A stretch of 64,000 bases of DNA from Rosa chinensis (GCF_002994745.2 NC_037088.1:45686911-45750910), one strand, 5' to 3'; counted from the stretch's first letter, positions 34,220-46,044 are shown. Made by a program: numbers and translations. Notes: generated by a model not told the origin, from the letters alone.

Positions 34220-34984
34220 TTCTTTTACGAGTTTTTCTATTGGAAACTCCATATTTGCTCATTTGACCTCCCATGCTCTTTACACCTCCTATTTGCTTTT
34301 TAAAAAGTAAAATTTGCTATCTAAACCTCTTTCAAATACCTAACTTAACCTTAATTATAAATGGAATGTTCCAAATATTAAAGATGAGTTTTATTGCTCC
34401 CATAATTGTTTGTTTGCCAAAAGAAGAAAAATTGAAATAATTATTGAAAAAATAAGTCATAGCTTGATAACTAATTAAAAAATATTACCATAATCGTTTT
34501 CAAACCTAATTTTTCATGTTTTATGGTTAAAAAATAAATAAATTTTCTCATTTAATTATTTTTATATAACGTTATCTTATGCCGCTTCACAAGCTTAATT
34601 ATTTGGTTTAGTTTACACTCAGTTTCATGATATTGTAATACTAATGAGAAGAACATTAATCTAATATTTTTTCTATTCTATCATAGTTTTGTTCTTGTAT
34701 AATTCACCAAGTAATTTTGAATGCATTATCTTTTGAATCTTTTTTTTCTTCATAAGCTTTCATGAACAAATAAAATCATAAATGAGATTTGAAAATGGAA
34801 ATGAAATTGTGTTTCTATTCTTATAAAGTTTTGGAGAGAGAACAAAAAACTATATTTTTTCTTAATATTTTGTTGTCTGTAACAGTCTTTTCATATAAGG
34901 ACATACATTTCATTTAATAATTAGAAAATGGGGGAGGTCTAGTAAGTAGATTAGGAGGTCCTAATAGAAACTCTCTTCTTTTAC
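34220..34984. mobile_element. MULE-type MITE
   Basis: 747 bp (34229-34975) with imperfect inverted ends (GAGTTTTTCTATTGGAAAC and the inverse of GAGAGTTTCTATTAGGACC) and a perfect 9-bp TSD TTCTTTTAC (34220-34228, 34976-34984). A 9-bp TSD points to the Mutator superfamily. Non-coding. Confidence 0.8.
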
Positions 34985-35240
34985 ATCTTGATAATGGAAG
35001 CTTTTGGAGCACCGCAATTGAGCGCATTGGCAAAGGAAGTTTTTGCACAAAAATTATTTCTTTGTAGGGTAATGTTATAGTTTGTTAGCTAGGCTACTTG
35101 ATTAAGTGAGTTTCGATGTCTTAAGTGAATGGTGCATGATTCTCGTTTCTGGGAAATTTGTAAGTGCCGTTATGGCCTGCGATTATCAACGAAATCTTCA
35201 TTTACTCAAAAAAAAAAAAAAACTATTTAGCCAATAAGGC

Positions 35241-35954
35241 TTAGAGCAAGTTCACCCGTAGTCAAGAAATGTCAAGGTCGAAAAGTCGAGGGGTCGACCA
35301 GTCAAGAAACTATTCACTGCCACTGGACATGGGTTTCCACCCGTTCAGTTCTTGACCAGTCAATACTGTTCATTATTTTATTTTTTAACTGTTCATTGAA
35401 AACAATTTTTTTGGGTGTGAGATGTTAGAAAAAATTGTAGGTATTTATAGAGAAATTTTTACAATTTTTTTTCTTATCGTTAAAACCCCATAAATACATA
35501 TTAATTGTTTGCCGTTGGATCCTCTTCTTAATTGAAACCAACGACCCAGATTAAAGGATCGTTGGATTCAAAAATTCTGTTCAGCCAACAGCTCCTGTGC
35601 ACGTGTCAAAGCCCTGACCCCTTCTCTGTCGCTATGCGACAAAAAACTGCCTCACACGCGTTGCGGCTTCACCTGCGTCTTGCGTGTGTTCCACGCTCTC
35701 GTCCTTCGCGTCTCTCTCTGGGCGTCAGTGGCTGACGTCAGCCATGTGGGGAGCTCAGGCCGAGCTGACAGCAAACTTGACTGGGTAGGAAAATAGTCAC
35801 GGGCTTGCCATTTTTTTTGGCCTGGGTCATGCAAAGCCAAAGCTTGGCTGGTCAAGCTTGGCCCGGTGGAAGCAATTTTTTCATTCTAGCCGGTAAACAC
35901 ATCATCAAAATGACATGGCAGCTGGGCAAAACCATACCGCTGCACTTGCTCTTA
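35241..35954. mobile_element. Harbinger-type non-autonomous element
   Basis: 708 bp (35244-35951) starting GAGCAAGTTCACCCG and ending with the inverse of GAGCAAGTGCAGCGG, flanked by TTA on both sides. A 3-bp TTA TSD and GAGCAAG ends fit PIF/Harbinger. The right half is GC-rich (35580-35880) with short open frames that look random. Confidence 0.8.
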
Positions 35955-36259
35955 TGATTAAATTTAAAACTCACAATTTGCCCTTCCTTGATCATAGTTT
36001 AAAAATCTACAACTTATCAGAGGAAGGATAAATTGATAAATATGAAAGAAAACTGAAATTAAAAGAAATTTTTTTTTGGGAGTTGGCAGTTTAAATAAAA
36101 AAACTTACTGTATTTGAGCGTTGTCCATTTCGATCATCAAATACAGCTTCACTCTAATCTTACCCACCTTAAAAAGAGTTCCTAGATCCACCACGGATTA
36201 AGAATTTGATCATTTTCACTGTATAAAAAAAAATGGCATGAAAAACATGCATGGGCACT

Positions 36260-36899
36260 GCTTTTAGTAGGGCTGCCACTTGGTTTTTTAATTACCAAAC
36301 CGACCGAATACCAACCGATGTTTTAGGTTTGGTAAACCGACTTTTTGGTAATCGAGACCGATAAAACTGAAATCGAAAATTACCGAAAAAGTTGGTTTAG
36401 TTTTGGTAAATACCGAATCTACCGATTATCTAAATATTAGATTTATTTACTACAATTTTCAATACACATACATGTATATTAAGAAATAAACATAAAAACT
36501 TTTATAATAGTATGAACATTACTACATATACTACATTAATAGTAAATGTATTTTAAGTAACCTAGTCAAAGATGGTTAAATAACCTAGTTTTATTGAAAA
36601 TTGCTAGAACTTGATGTCATATATACAAAAGAAAGCTATAATTAGTAGATGAATACAACGTTTATGACTATAAAATTCAAAAACCTAGTTTTGTTCATTC
36701 TAATTTATATTATAAAGAATTAGTTATTCTAAAGTTGGTAATACCAAAAACCGAAATACCGAATTTGGTAGATATAATTAAAAACCGAAAATTTTGGTTG
36801 GTAATTGGTAACTCAGTTTTGAAACCGAAAGCTTTGGTTTTGAAGTTAGTAATACCTATAACCGATTCGAACCGACCGAGTGACAGCCCTAGCTTTTAG
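36260..36899. mobile_element. hAT-type MITE, TAGGGCTG family, copy 2
   Basis: 624 bp (36268-36891), ends TAGGGCTGCCACTTGG and the inverse of TAGGGCTGTCACTCGG, 8-bp TSD GCTTTTAG (36260-36267, 36892-36899). The empty site is preserved in the second duplication unit near 39455 (CACTGCTTTTAGCC). The body differs from the 33210 element, being rich in ACCGAAA/TTTGGTA words. Confidence 0.9.
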
Positions 36900-38011
36900 C
36901 CAACAAGACCCGTCTACTTCCCAGCAGATAAGATCAACATTGAGTGGTGTTGAGGAAAATTATAAAAGAATCATGCATAATTTGGGTCTGCATGATTGTG
37001 AATTTGTGATGTAACTAAAACTTTAGACGTTCAATGATTGGAATTAATCGTAAATAATTAGTCGATGCCAGCCGGACCAATAGTACGGAGTCGCCAATAG
37101 TATAGAAACAACAAAGCTCCACGTCAATTAAACTTTTGTTCACCTCCGTCACGTAGCTGACATCATCACCCATCAAGCATGATTAAATCCACTAATGAAG
37201 ACATTGTTTTTTCTTTTTCGCCTTTATTTCTTTACACATTTGTTTACACATTTTCGATCATTAAATAATTATATATTTAGTTAAATTTTTGTAGACACAA
37301 TTCTTACATAAAAATTTAAGAAAGTAACAGTTGCAATTGTTGAGTTAGGTCACATAAAAGTGAAAAATAGTATATATAAATCCTCATATTTTAAATTTGA
37401 GGGATATTTTTTTTTTTGAAATTTTAGTGGAGTGAGAGAGAATAACTATTACTGGTTGTTTACCATTCAAAACACATATTCAGCCCATTCGTCAAGCAGA
37501 CAAGCTCATATATACAATTAAACCTTACAATTCACCACCAACAACTTCTTTATCAGCTCATTTTCAATCTTTCACCTGCGCCTTTGAACTTGAATTAAGG
37601 GATCCCTTGTGGGAACCACTTTTATATCACATATCGGCATTTTGACCATTCAATTCTTAAGACTCCTTGAATATATCATTTCAGCAAATTTTTAGCTAAA
37701 TTAGTTACCGTTAAGGTATCGAATTAAATTAAATCAATGGACGAACCAAGTCTGTCAAATCTGAATCGTTCATGTTTATAATTGTAAATCACAGTTTTGA
37801 ATGCCTTAACGATTATCAATTTGGCTGAAAATTGGCATAATTAATTTACTCATATAGACCTAATAACTGAACGATGAAAATGCTTATAAGTGATCGAAAA
37901 AGTTGGTCAAATAATCAATTCCTTAAAAAAAAAAAAGATCTCTCACTATAATAGCTCTATATATATATAGACACACACATATTTATGTTGACATGTTGCT
38001 GTTGCTCGCAT

Positions 38012-39046
38012 TATTTAGAAGGGCAATGATATAGGGCCTCAATGAGGCCTAAGATTTGTGGCCTCAAATCCTAGGTGTCATGTCATGTAAGCAAATACAA
38101 TTTTTTTTTTAATTTCACATAATATATCTTGCCACATCATACTATTGCAACACCAACTTTACCCTTTTACATTTCCTTTTAGATGTTAGGGGGTGAATCA
38201 ATTACATTAATAAATTTAATTAGGTGATGAAAAAAATATTAGCTATTCATTATGTACTAATTTAAGAGATATGTCTACAAATTATTTGACCAATATTTTT
38301 CTTCATTTAATTAAGTTCTTTCCTATAATTTTTCTTTCCAAATAGTATTAATATATTGAATTAGGTGTCAAGAAATAAGCATTAAATTTTCTTTCCAAAT
38401 ATTGATTAATTTCATCAAAAAAATAGCATTAGTAAATTGAATTTGGAAAATACGTGGTCTAAATTAAGAGGTAAGAAAAAATTCCATGTTAGTACCAGTC
38501 ATTAATTACCATCTACAATCTAAATATTAGGGAAAAAAACCAACAAAAAATAATAAACTCAATTTCAATGTTTAAACCCTAGCTACATAAAGAGAAAAAA
38601 ATGAACAAAAGAATATATAATAATCATATGAATATGTATTTTTCACATTATATTTTCAAAATTTGCAGGAACCCAATAAAGGTTGAATTTATATACATGT
38701 ATGATGCAAATATTTTGTTTGAATGTATGTGCAAATCTATTGACTAAATTACATGAAATTTTTTCTGTTCTTAATTGAAGAAAAAAAAATTATTGTTTAA
38801 ATCAAAGCATGAGTGTAATGAAAAGGAAAAATGAAAAAAAAAAACTAAAATATTTTTTTTTTAGAAAAAAATCAAACTAATTTAGGGTCATTAGATTTTG
38901 AAAGGATAAGATGATCTTTTTCTCAAGAATTACATAACATGATTTGACAAATAAGTGACGTGTATAGGTGACATGGCATGACACCTAAAATTGAGGTCAT
39001 AAATCTTAGGCCTCATTGAGGCCACAAATCATTTTCCTCTTTGGAA
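38012..39046. mobile_element. Long-TIR MULE-like element
   Basis: 1017 bp (38021-39037) with imperfect inverted repeats of about 60 bp that include CCTCAATGAGGCCTAAGAT and TAGGTGTCATG. Flanks TATTTAGAA and TCTTTGGAA agree at 7 of 9 positions, suggesting a decayed 9-bp Mutator-type TSD. The interior is AT-rich and non-coding. It sits inside the BAHD pseudogene region. Confidence 0.7.
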
Positions 39047-39868
39047 ACACTTGAAGGTAGTTCCCCAAAACTCTCCATAGCAGTGCATGCAGTTAACATG
39101 AGGCCAAGAATGACCTCGCAAATGTTGTTAGATAATAACATTGGGAACATGTTTTGGTGAACTCTAGTGTTACTAGATATTCCAGATGAGACCACAGAAC
39201 AGAGTGGTGATCATGAACTATGTAACTTGGTGAACCAGCTTCGGGAATCCCTCAACATAAAAGTGATTACTTAGAAACTCTGAAATGTGAAGAAGGATAT
39301 AAAGTCATTTGTAACTTGCTAGATTCGATGGAGGAGGAGACTTCTCTAGAACCAGCACTAGAGGTTTATGCATTCACTAGCTGGACTAGAATTCTTGACC
39401 AAGAATTTAATCATTTTCACTGTATAAAAAAAATGGCATGAAAAACATGGGCACTGCTTTTAGCCAACAAGACCCGTCTACTTCCCAACAGATAAGATCA
39501 ACATTGAGTGGTGTTGAGGAAAATTATAAAAGAATCATGCATGATTGTGAATTTGTGATGTAACTAAAACTTTAGACGTTCAATGATTGGAATTAATCGT
39601 AAATAATTAGTCGATGCCAGCCGGATCAATAGTACGGAGTCGCCAATAGTATAGAAACAACAAAGCTACACGTCAATTAAACTTTCTGTTCACCTCCGTC
39701 ACGTAGCTGACACTCATCACCCGTCAAGCATAATTAAATCCACTAATGACGACATTATTTTTTCTTTTTCGCCTTTATTTGTTTATACATTTTCGATCAT
39801 TAAATAATTATATATTTAATTAATTTTTTGTAGACACAATTCTTACATAGAAATCTTAGAAATCAACA

Positions 39869-40477
39869 GTTACAATTAAGGCTGTCAATGGGTCGTGTCG
39901 GGTTGGGTTCGTGTCGGGTCAATGTATATGTCGTGTCACAAGAGACAAACCCAAACCCAACCCATTTATTAATCGTGTCGAAAATTTAAACCCAAACCCA
40001 ACCTATTTATTAAACGGGTTACCCGTTTCCAACCCGCTTAACTCATTTAATAAATAGGTCGTGTCGTATTGGACAAAATGACCCATTTAAGGGTTAACAC
40101 TGCTACCCATTTAACTAAAAACATGCATAAATTGATTAAATTCACTAAAAATTTCATAAGACGAAGAATATAAATAATATATAATTCATAAATAATTAAA
40201 TCCAGTAATGATGAAGCAAAATATTTCAAATTGTCCAATCCTAGGATCAAATACTCCCAACGTCCAAAATTTCAAGAAGAAGTAGCATAATCGGGTTATA
40301 CGGGTTCACTTCGTGTTGGCGGGTTGACCCGTGGCCGACCCGTTTATTAAATGGGTCATGATGGGTTGACCCGCTGCCGACCCGCTTTTTAATCGTGCGG
40401 GTTCAACCCGCTTTATTTCGTGCGGGTTTCGAGTCGTGTTATCGGGTCATGTCGAAATTGACAGCCCTAGTTACAAT
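39869..40477. mobile_element. hAT-type MITE, TAGGGCTGTCAA family, copy 3
   Basis: 593 bp (39877-40469), ends TAAGGCTGTCAATGGG and the inverse of TAGGGCTGTCAATTTCG, perfect 8-bp TSD GTTACAAT (39869-39876, 40470-40477). It is an inverted homologue of 33210-33832. The empty site exists in unit 1 near 37335 (AACAGTTGCAATTGTTG). Confidence 0.92.
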
Positions 40478-40505
40478 CGTTGAGTTAGGTCGCACAAAAG
40501 TGAAA

Positions 40506-40509
<4 letters not shown>

Positions 40510-40539
<30 letters not shown>

Positions 40540-40556
40540 CCTCATATTTTAAATTT

Positions 40557-40587
<31 letters not shown>

Positions 40588-40588
40588 T
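40510..40588. repeat. Two (TA)n microsatellites
   Basis: Runs of TA at about 40510-40536 and 40563-40588, separated by AATCCTCATATTTTAAATTTAAGG. Unit 1 of the duplication has almost none here, so they expanded after duplication. Confidence 0.85.
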
Positions 40589-41468
40589 GAAATTTTACTG
40601 GTGTCAGAGAGAATAACTATTACTGTTTGCTAACCATTCAAAACACATATTCGGCCCATTCGTCAAGCAGACAAGCTCATATATACCGTAAGGTTTAATT
40701 ATTCACCACCATAAACTTCTTTATCAGCTCATTTTCAATCTTTCACTTGCGCCTTTGAACTTGAATTATCACATATCGCCTTTGAACTTGAATTATCACA
40801 TATCGGCATTTTGACCATTCAATTCTTAAGACTCCATGAATAGATCACTTCAGCAAATTTTCAGCCAAATTATTTATCGTTAAGTTATCGAACTAGATTA
40901 AATCAATGAACGAACCAAATCTGTCAAACCTGAACCGTTCATGTTTATAATTGTAAATCATAGTTTTGAATGCTTTAACGATTATCAATTTGGCTAAAAA
41001 TTTGCATAATTGATTTACTCATACAAACCTAATAACTGAACGATAAAAATGCTGATAAGTGATCGAAAAGTTGGTAAAATAATCAATTCCTTAAAAAAAA
41101 GGATCTCTCACTATAATGGTTCCGTATATATATAGACACACACATATTTATGTTGACAGAGTGGTGATCATGAACTATGTAACTTGGTGAACCAGTTTAG
41201 GAATCCCTCAACATAACAGTGATTACTTAGAAACTCTGAAATGTGAAGAAGGATATAAAGTCATCTGTAACTTGCTAGATTCGATGGAGGAGGAGACTTT
41301 TCTAGAACCAGCACTAGAGATTTATGCATTCACTAGCTGGACAAGAATTCTTGACCAAGTTGATTTTGGATGGGGAAGGCTATTTCAGATTAGAGTCGTG
41401 GGAAAAGTTGGACATGCAGTTAGAAATCTAACAATATTCGTTGAAACAGACTGCAATTAAGAAATTGA

Positions 41469-42504
41469 AGCATTGTTGGAGAGGAAAGATCCCACATTGG
41501 AAAAGTGATAAATAAAATATAACTTATAAGTGGGTGGATCTCACCCAATTGTACCGAGACATTTTGTGATTAAAACCCAACACCTATCGGGTGGTTAAGT
41601 TGGGACAGTATCGGTACAATGGTGGGCCACGGGACACGCTTGTCGCTGTTTAACATGGTATCAGAGCGAGTCTCTCTTCAATTGCGTCTCCAATTGTCAT
41701 GGGCCCGAATTTGGGTTCCTTATATTGCCATCGGAAAATTCCGATTGGATTGTTATCAAGTATCCGATGTGGGTCTTGGATTGTTATATTGGCCGAGTCT
41801 CGTATTGAGACTTGTGTCCCAATCCCCAATGTGGGAATTGGATTGTTAATTAATTTCACGTGCAGACCTAGAGTTAGGTTGCACGTGAGGGGGCGTGTTG
41901 GAGAGGAAAGATCCCACATTGGAAAAGTGACAAATAAAATATAACTTATAAGTGGGTGGATCTCACCTAATTGTACCGAAGCCTTTTGTGATTAAAACCC
42001 AACACCTATCGGGTGGTTAAGTTGGGACAATATCGGTACAATGGTGGGCCACGGGACACGCTTGTCGCTGTTTAACATGGTATCAGAGCGGGTCTCTCTT
42101 CAATTGCGTCTCCAATTGTCATGGGCCCGAATTTGGGTTCCTTATATTGCCATCGGAAAATTCCGATTGAATTGTTATCAAGTATCCGATGTGAGTCTTG
42201 GATTGTTATATTGGCCGAGTCTCATATTGAGACTTGTGTCCCAATCCCTAATGTGGGAATTGGATTGTTAATTAATTTCACGTGCAGACCTAGAGTTAGG
42301 TTGCACGTGAGGGGGCCTGTTGGAGAGGAAAGATCCCACATTGGAAAAGTGACAAATAAAATATAACTTATAAGTGGGTGGATCTCATCCAATTGTACCG
42401 AGGCCTTTTGTGATTAAAACTCAACACCTATCGGGTGGTTAAGTTGGGACAATATCGGTACAATGGTGGGCCACGGGACACGCTTGTCGCTGTTTAACAA
42501 GCAT
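41469..42504. mobile_element. Tandem TRIM retrotransposon with three LTRs
   Basis: Three 182-bp LTRs (41474-41655, 41896-42077, 42318-42499) alternate with two 240-bp internal segments. The whole is flanked by one 5-bp duplication AGCAT (41469-41473, 42500-42504). Each internal segment starts directly with the initiator-Met primer-binding site TGGTATCAGAGC and ends in a purine tract (GTGAGGGGGC). No coding capacity, hence a terminal-repeat retrotransposon in miniature. It is inserted in the last exon of the BAHD pseudogene. Confidence 0.93.
41656..41667 (+). promoter_or_regulatory. TRIM primer-binding site (tRNA-iMet)
   Basis: TGGTATCAGAGC immediately after the first LTR; repeated at 42078-42089 after the second. 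Complementary to the 3' end of plant initiator tRNA-Met, as in many plant LTR elements. Confidence 0.85.
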
Positions 42505-42560
42505 GGGTGACTTTGGATGAAAAGCAAATGTCGATGCTAGAGTTTACCATTTACATATGC

Positions 42561-43600
42561 AAAACCCTAATTTCCAAGCAAGATGCTTCATTTGGTGATG
42601 ATTCATTAATTAACAAATAAGTTCACTAGTAGAATATTTTGAATATGTAGTAAAGAAGGTTAAGTAATTATTTTAAGTAACTTATAAGTGACTAATATTA
42701 CGGGAGAGGTTAGAAGAGTTTTTTTTTTTCTTTTCTATATTTGTCTTTTCATATGAGTTGATAAAGTCTCATAACAATTAAAAAAATAGAGGTTCAAATA
42801 TTAAATTTGGAAGTGTTGTAAAAAAATATGGGACGGAATTTCTGTAAAATAAAAACACAAAATAATATGATAATATCTTGGGAAATAAGAAAAATGATAT
42901 AGATAAGAAAATAAAATAAAGTAATAAAATAATATAATATATAGATTTTTATATAGGAAAACTTATCGAGTCGAGGAATGCAAGCGCACTGTCCTAAGAG
43001 AAAATTCGTCCCCTACTGCACAGGGTTGAATGACGAACATCCCCCAAGATACAACAACTCTTCGAGCTTCGTCGTGTAGCTAAGAAACCCCATTGAACCT
43101 TAATCACCCGTGCACTCAAAACGGTATATACTTAAAATAGATATATTATATACTATACATAAGATCGAGTGTTGCACATCATGTATACCCTCATTATCTG
43201 ACAATCTTAATTCCCACACATGTGCATGTTTCATGCCTCACCATATGCCTTCCAACTCTAGCCATGCACCCTTATATAGGTCACACCTACCATGATCATA
43301 ATTAGCCTCATAAACCATATAACGGTCAAATAATAAGCATATATTTAAAACATAAAACCGTTAAACCATAAATAGAGTAATAAACACATAATGAAAATAA
43401 CCCCTAAAATAAATAAAGAAATAAATAAAATATATTTTAATTTTAAATCATAAAATTTCCAACCAAAAGTTCAACTAGAACCACCCAATTCGATATTAGT
43501 TCTCAATTGTAGAAAAAAAGATCTTGATTGGTATACGTACAATGTGCTATGCAATTTTTATTTTAGGTTCATTCAATAATATTTTTATTTTGATAGCCGA
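42561..43600. other. AT-rich spacer
   Basis: No gene recognised. A moderately GC-rich patch at 42960-43110 has no family signature. Confidence 0.5.
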
Positions 43601-43619
43601 TAATCTATTAATAAACCTA

Positions 43620-44727
43620 GCACTTTGCTAGGGTAGAGAGCGGCCGCCTTTGCAGTGGTCGTATCTGAAACCTTCCTCCATGAGAATGGAGGATCTGGGA
43701 TGCTGACGAGTCGAGGAGTTGTTGGGCGGACTGTGCGTCGTTCGACTTATCTTCTCACGGTGGGGTCGTTGTTGTGAGGTTTGGAGCCAGAAGTTCTTCG
43801 GGTGGTGGTTTCACCATTCGGATCTGACGATAGAAAGAGGGGGACTAGATGTGGCAATGCGGTGTGAGAGTAGGTCATGTGGATTGCTGATCCGATTTGC
43901 CCGTCCACTGCGCGGTCGTGGAGAACAAATGGTGCTATCAGTACATGGCTGTTGTCGTGTAAGGCAATGGCGGGCGGTGGAGAATGGTTCCAGGATGAGC
44001 CGAATTGGAATTGTAGGCGTGGTGGTGTCACGTAGCAATCGCGGGCTTGACTTGGTTCCTGGGAGCTGGCCGGAGCGGCATTGGTGGACTGGGGCGAAAG
44101 GTTGGGCCAGAGAAGGGCAAGTCGGGCCGAGAGGCTGGGGGAGGACCCGGATCTGGGACCAGGGTGGTAATGGGGTTTGGATCCAAGTTCATGTTTGGGA
44201 TCTGGGGTGGGTCTGGAATTGGGCTAGGGATCCTGATTTTCTTTGGGCCTATGTTGGTTGTTTGGGCTGGGCCCTTGATTTGTGGTACTAGCACTTAGGT
44301 GGAAGACTGTCCTCTATTTGGCATATTTGTTACTTTGGAAATGCATGGATGGTCACATCACCAGTTACATTGTTAGAAGATTGTTCTTTTATGGGCGGTC
44401 ATACTACCGGTAACATAGGTGGAAGATTGTTCTCTTTTCGGCATATGATCTATGAAGAATATGCTTGGTCGGTCATATTACCGGTTACTTTGATGGAAGA
44501 TTGCCCTTTTATGGTCGGTCATACCATTAGTAATTTTTTAAATAGCTTGGTTTACATCCGGTGCATCTTCAGATGCGTTTTCGCATCCAGTGGTAGTTCT
44601 ATTAGGTTTTATTTCCGAATTTTTATTTTTGTATTTTTCATTTATGATGTAGTTTCTACATCTATCGTTTGTAATCTTTTTTTTTATTATTATTAATGAA
44701 GTTGTCATTTTCTCTCAAAAAAAAAAA
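43620..44727 (+). mobile_element. Poly(A)-tailed retroposon, non-autonomous
   Basis: GC-rich 5' part (43640-44290), then AT-rich 3' part ending in an A-run at about 44719-44728 after TTAATGAAGTTGTCATTTTCTC. Two imperfect tandem units of about 120 bp lie at about 44299-44540 (GGTGGAAGA.TGT.CTCT, GGCATAT, GGTCGGTCATA). The 190-codon open frame at 43719-44291 is Trp/Gly-rich with no family signature and overlaps open frames on the other strand, so it is treated as chance. No TSD was resolved. Confidence 0.5.
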
Positions 44728-45825
44728 TTTAGGCCTCTTAGTTTAAAAAAAGTAATTCAATCTACGAAAAATCTCAAACGCTGTAAATTTACATCGCCAT
44801 GTGCCCTCAAATTTTCAAGAGCACCAGTTCTTGACCTTCTCAATGGTTACGAAATGCATTATTGCCTTCCTTTGTTTCTTTGTGAGTGTGCACATCTGTA
44901 AAAGGAAACAAACATGGACATGCATAAAACATATGGGCACTATGCCGAAAACGTTCCAAATGTTATAGACAAAAGAAACCTGCATGATTGAGGGGGATGG
45001 TCCAGGAATTTCCATAATAGTGAACTGTAATTAATTCTTCTATATAAAGGGAACCGTGTGATTTATTATGGGTAAAAGAAAATTGATTTATTGCAAAATG
45101 ATGTTTGATTCATGATTGACTTGCCAAATAGATAAAGGGTGCGGCTATTGCCACCCTATCATTTATTTTGTTCACCCTACTTACTCATTACATCCTACTT
45201 TTTAATTTCAATTATTAAATTTACTTATCTAACCCATTTTCCTTTTCTAGAAATATCCTTATATGACATATCCAATTAAAAAAGAAATTTTTTTTTTATA
45301 ACGAAAATCTCTCATTTAATTTATACCAATAACAAAACTAAAATATATTAAAGTTTTCTACTAAAATCATAATTTGATTTACTTCCTTTTTTTTTTTTTT
45401 TTTTCAGTATCAATGTTCATCTATTTCATTCCATATCAAAATATTAGTAAGTTAACAACTATGAGCAATGAAGAAAAGATTGATTTTTTTCATGTTTTTA
45501 TTTTTTTTACTTTCAATGTTCATAAAGAATATTGCAAAGATCTTGACGAAGTTAACACTAATGGTTTTGTAAATTGAATAATGAATTAACTATGAGGAGA
45601 GAACAAAAGGACAAAAAAAATAAGTAATAAATTCAAATTTGGGTGGAGAAGAAGAAGCTTAATGTTATCCAATGAGAAATTAAGTAGTCTTTGTATCTAA
45701 TTAATTGGTTATGTATTTAATTTTATTTACAAATTTAGATTTTCGAAAATTAATGTACTTATTAGTCATTTTGCACTTGGGTAATATAGTCTTTCAATAA
45801 TTCAAATATTTGTAAGGTTCAGAAA
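44728..45825. other. AT-rich spacer with dispersed repeat end
   Basis: No gene recognised. 45138-45185 matches, inverted, the block at 1925-1971 (GCGGCTATTGCCACCCTA), a dispersed repeat of unknown class. Confidence 0.45.
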
Positions 45826-45918
45826 ATGGTTTTTTTTTTTTTTTTTGAATCAAAATAAAAACGATTTTCATTTATCTCAAGCCAGAATGGCCATTACATA
45901 CCCTTCCGATGTCATCAT
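45826..45918 (-). mobile_element. LINE 3' tail truncated by LTR A
   Basis: A T-run of about 17 at 45830-45846, then GAATCAAAATAAAAACG and CAAGCCAGAATGGCCATTAC, the same tail as the retroposons at 797 and 2338. It stops exactly where LTR A begins. This is the outermost layer of the nested stack. Confidence 0.7.
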
Positions 45919-46010
45919 TGTTACGCCCCGTATCCGATTTACCCTTTTTCTGTGTATAAGTGAATTACTATACGTTTTATCGTCCTCGGTTTCAGTTTTT
46001 ATAATTTGGG

Positions 46011-46044
<34 letters not shown>

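Larger units (their letters stand above)
32868..35221 (+). mobile_element. L1-like poly(A) retroposon, interrupted twice
   Basis: Begins near 32868 with a GC-rich 5' leader and an ATG (32921, MAVGNTLPPK), and ends in an A-run at about 35208-35221. It is split by a hAT MITE (33210-33832) and a MULE MITE (34229-34975). Without these, about 0.98 kb remains, too short for reverse transcriptase. Open frames such as 33917-34180 show no family signature. The 5' boundary and TSD were not resolved. Confidence 0.55.
36199..41357. repeat. Tandem duplication, two units
   Basis: Unit 1 (about 36199-39401) and unit 2 (about 39402-41357) are collinear, starting at AAGAATTTGATCATTTTCAC and AAGAATTTAATCATTTTCAC and running to ATTCTTGACCAAG. 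Unit 1 carries two insertions absent from unit 2 (36268-36891 and 38021-39037). Unit 2 carries one absent from unit 1 (39877-40469), and has lost the segment between GTTGACA and GAGTGGTGATC. The insertions therefore post-date the duplication, except that the 38021 element may lie in DNA deleted from unit 2. Confidence 0.85.
39047..42560 (+). pseudogene. BAHD acyltransferase pseudogene (vinorine-synthase-like)
   Basis: C-terminal half of a BAHD acyl-CoA-dependent acyltransferase, in pieces. Piece 1 (about 39047-39401) reads IAVHAVNMRPRM, NNIGNMFW, CNLVNQLRESLNI and IYAFTSWTRILDQ. Piece 2 (41157-41473) repeats the end of piece 1 and continues through the hallmark DFGWG motif to NLTIFVETDCN, followed by a stop. 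Piece 3 (from 42500) gives AWVTLDEKQMSMLE, the family C-terminus. The N-terminal half with the catalytic HXXXD motif was not found. A partial tandem duplication separates pieces 1 and 2, and a three-LTR TRIM separates 2 and 3. With stops and missing parts it cannot be functional. Confidence 0.85.

Noticed and set aside
43719..44291. 190-codon open frame, Trp- and Gly-rich
   Set aside because: Lies in the GC-rich part of a poly(A) retroposon, with overlapping open frames on the other strand and no family motif; GC-rich sequence lacks stops by chance.
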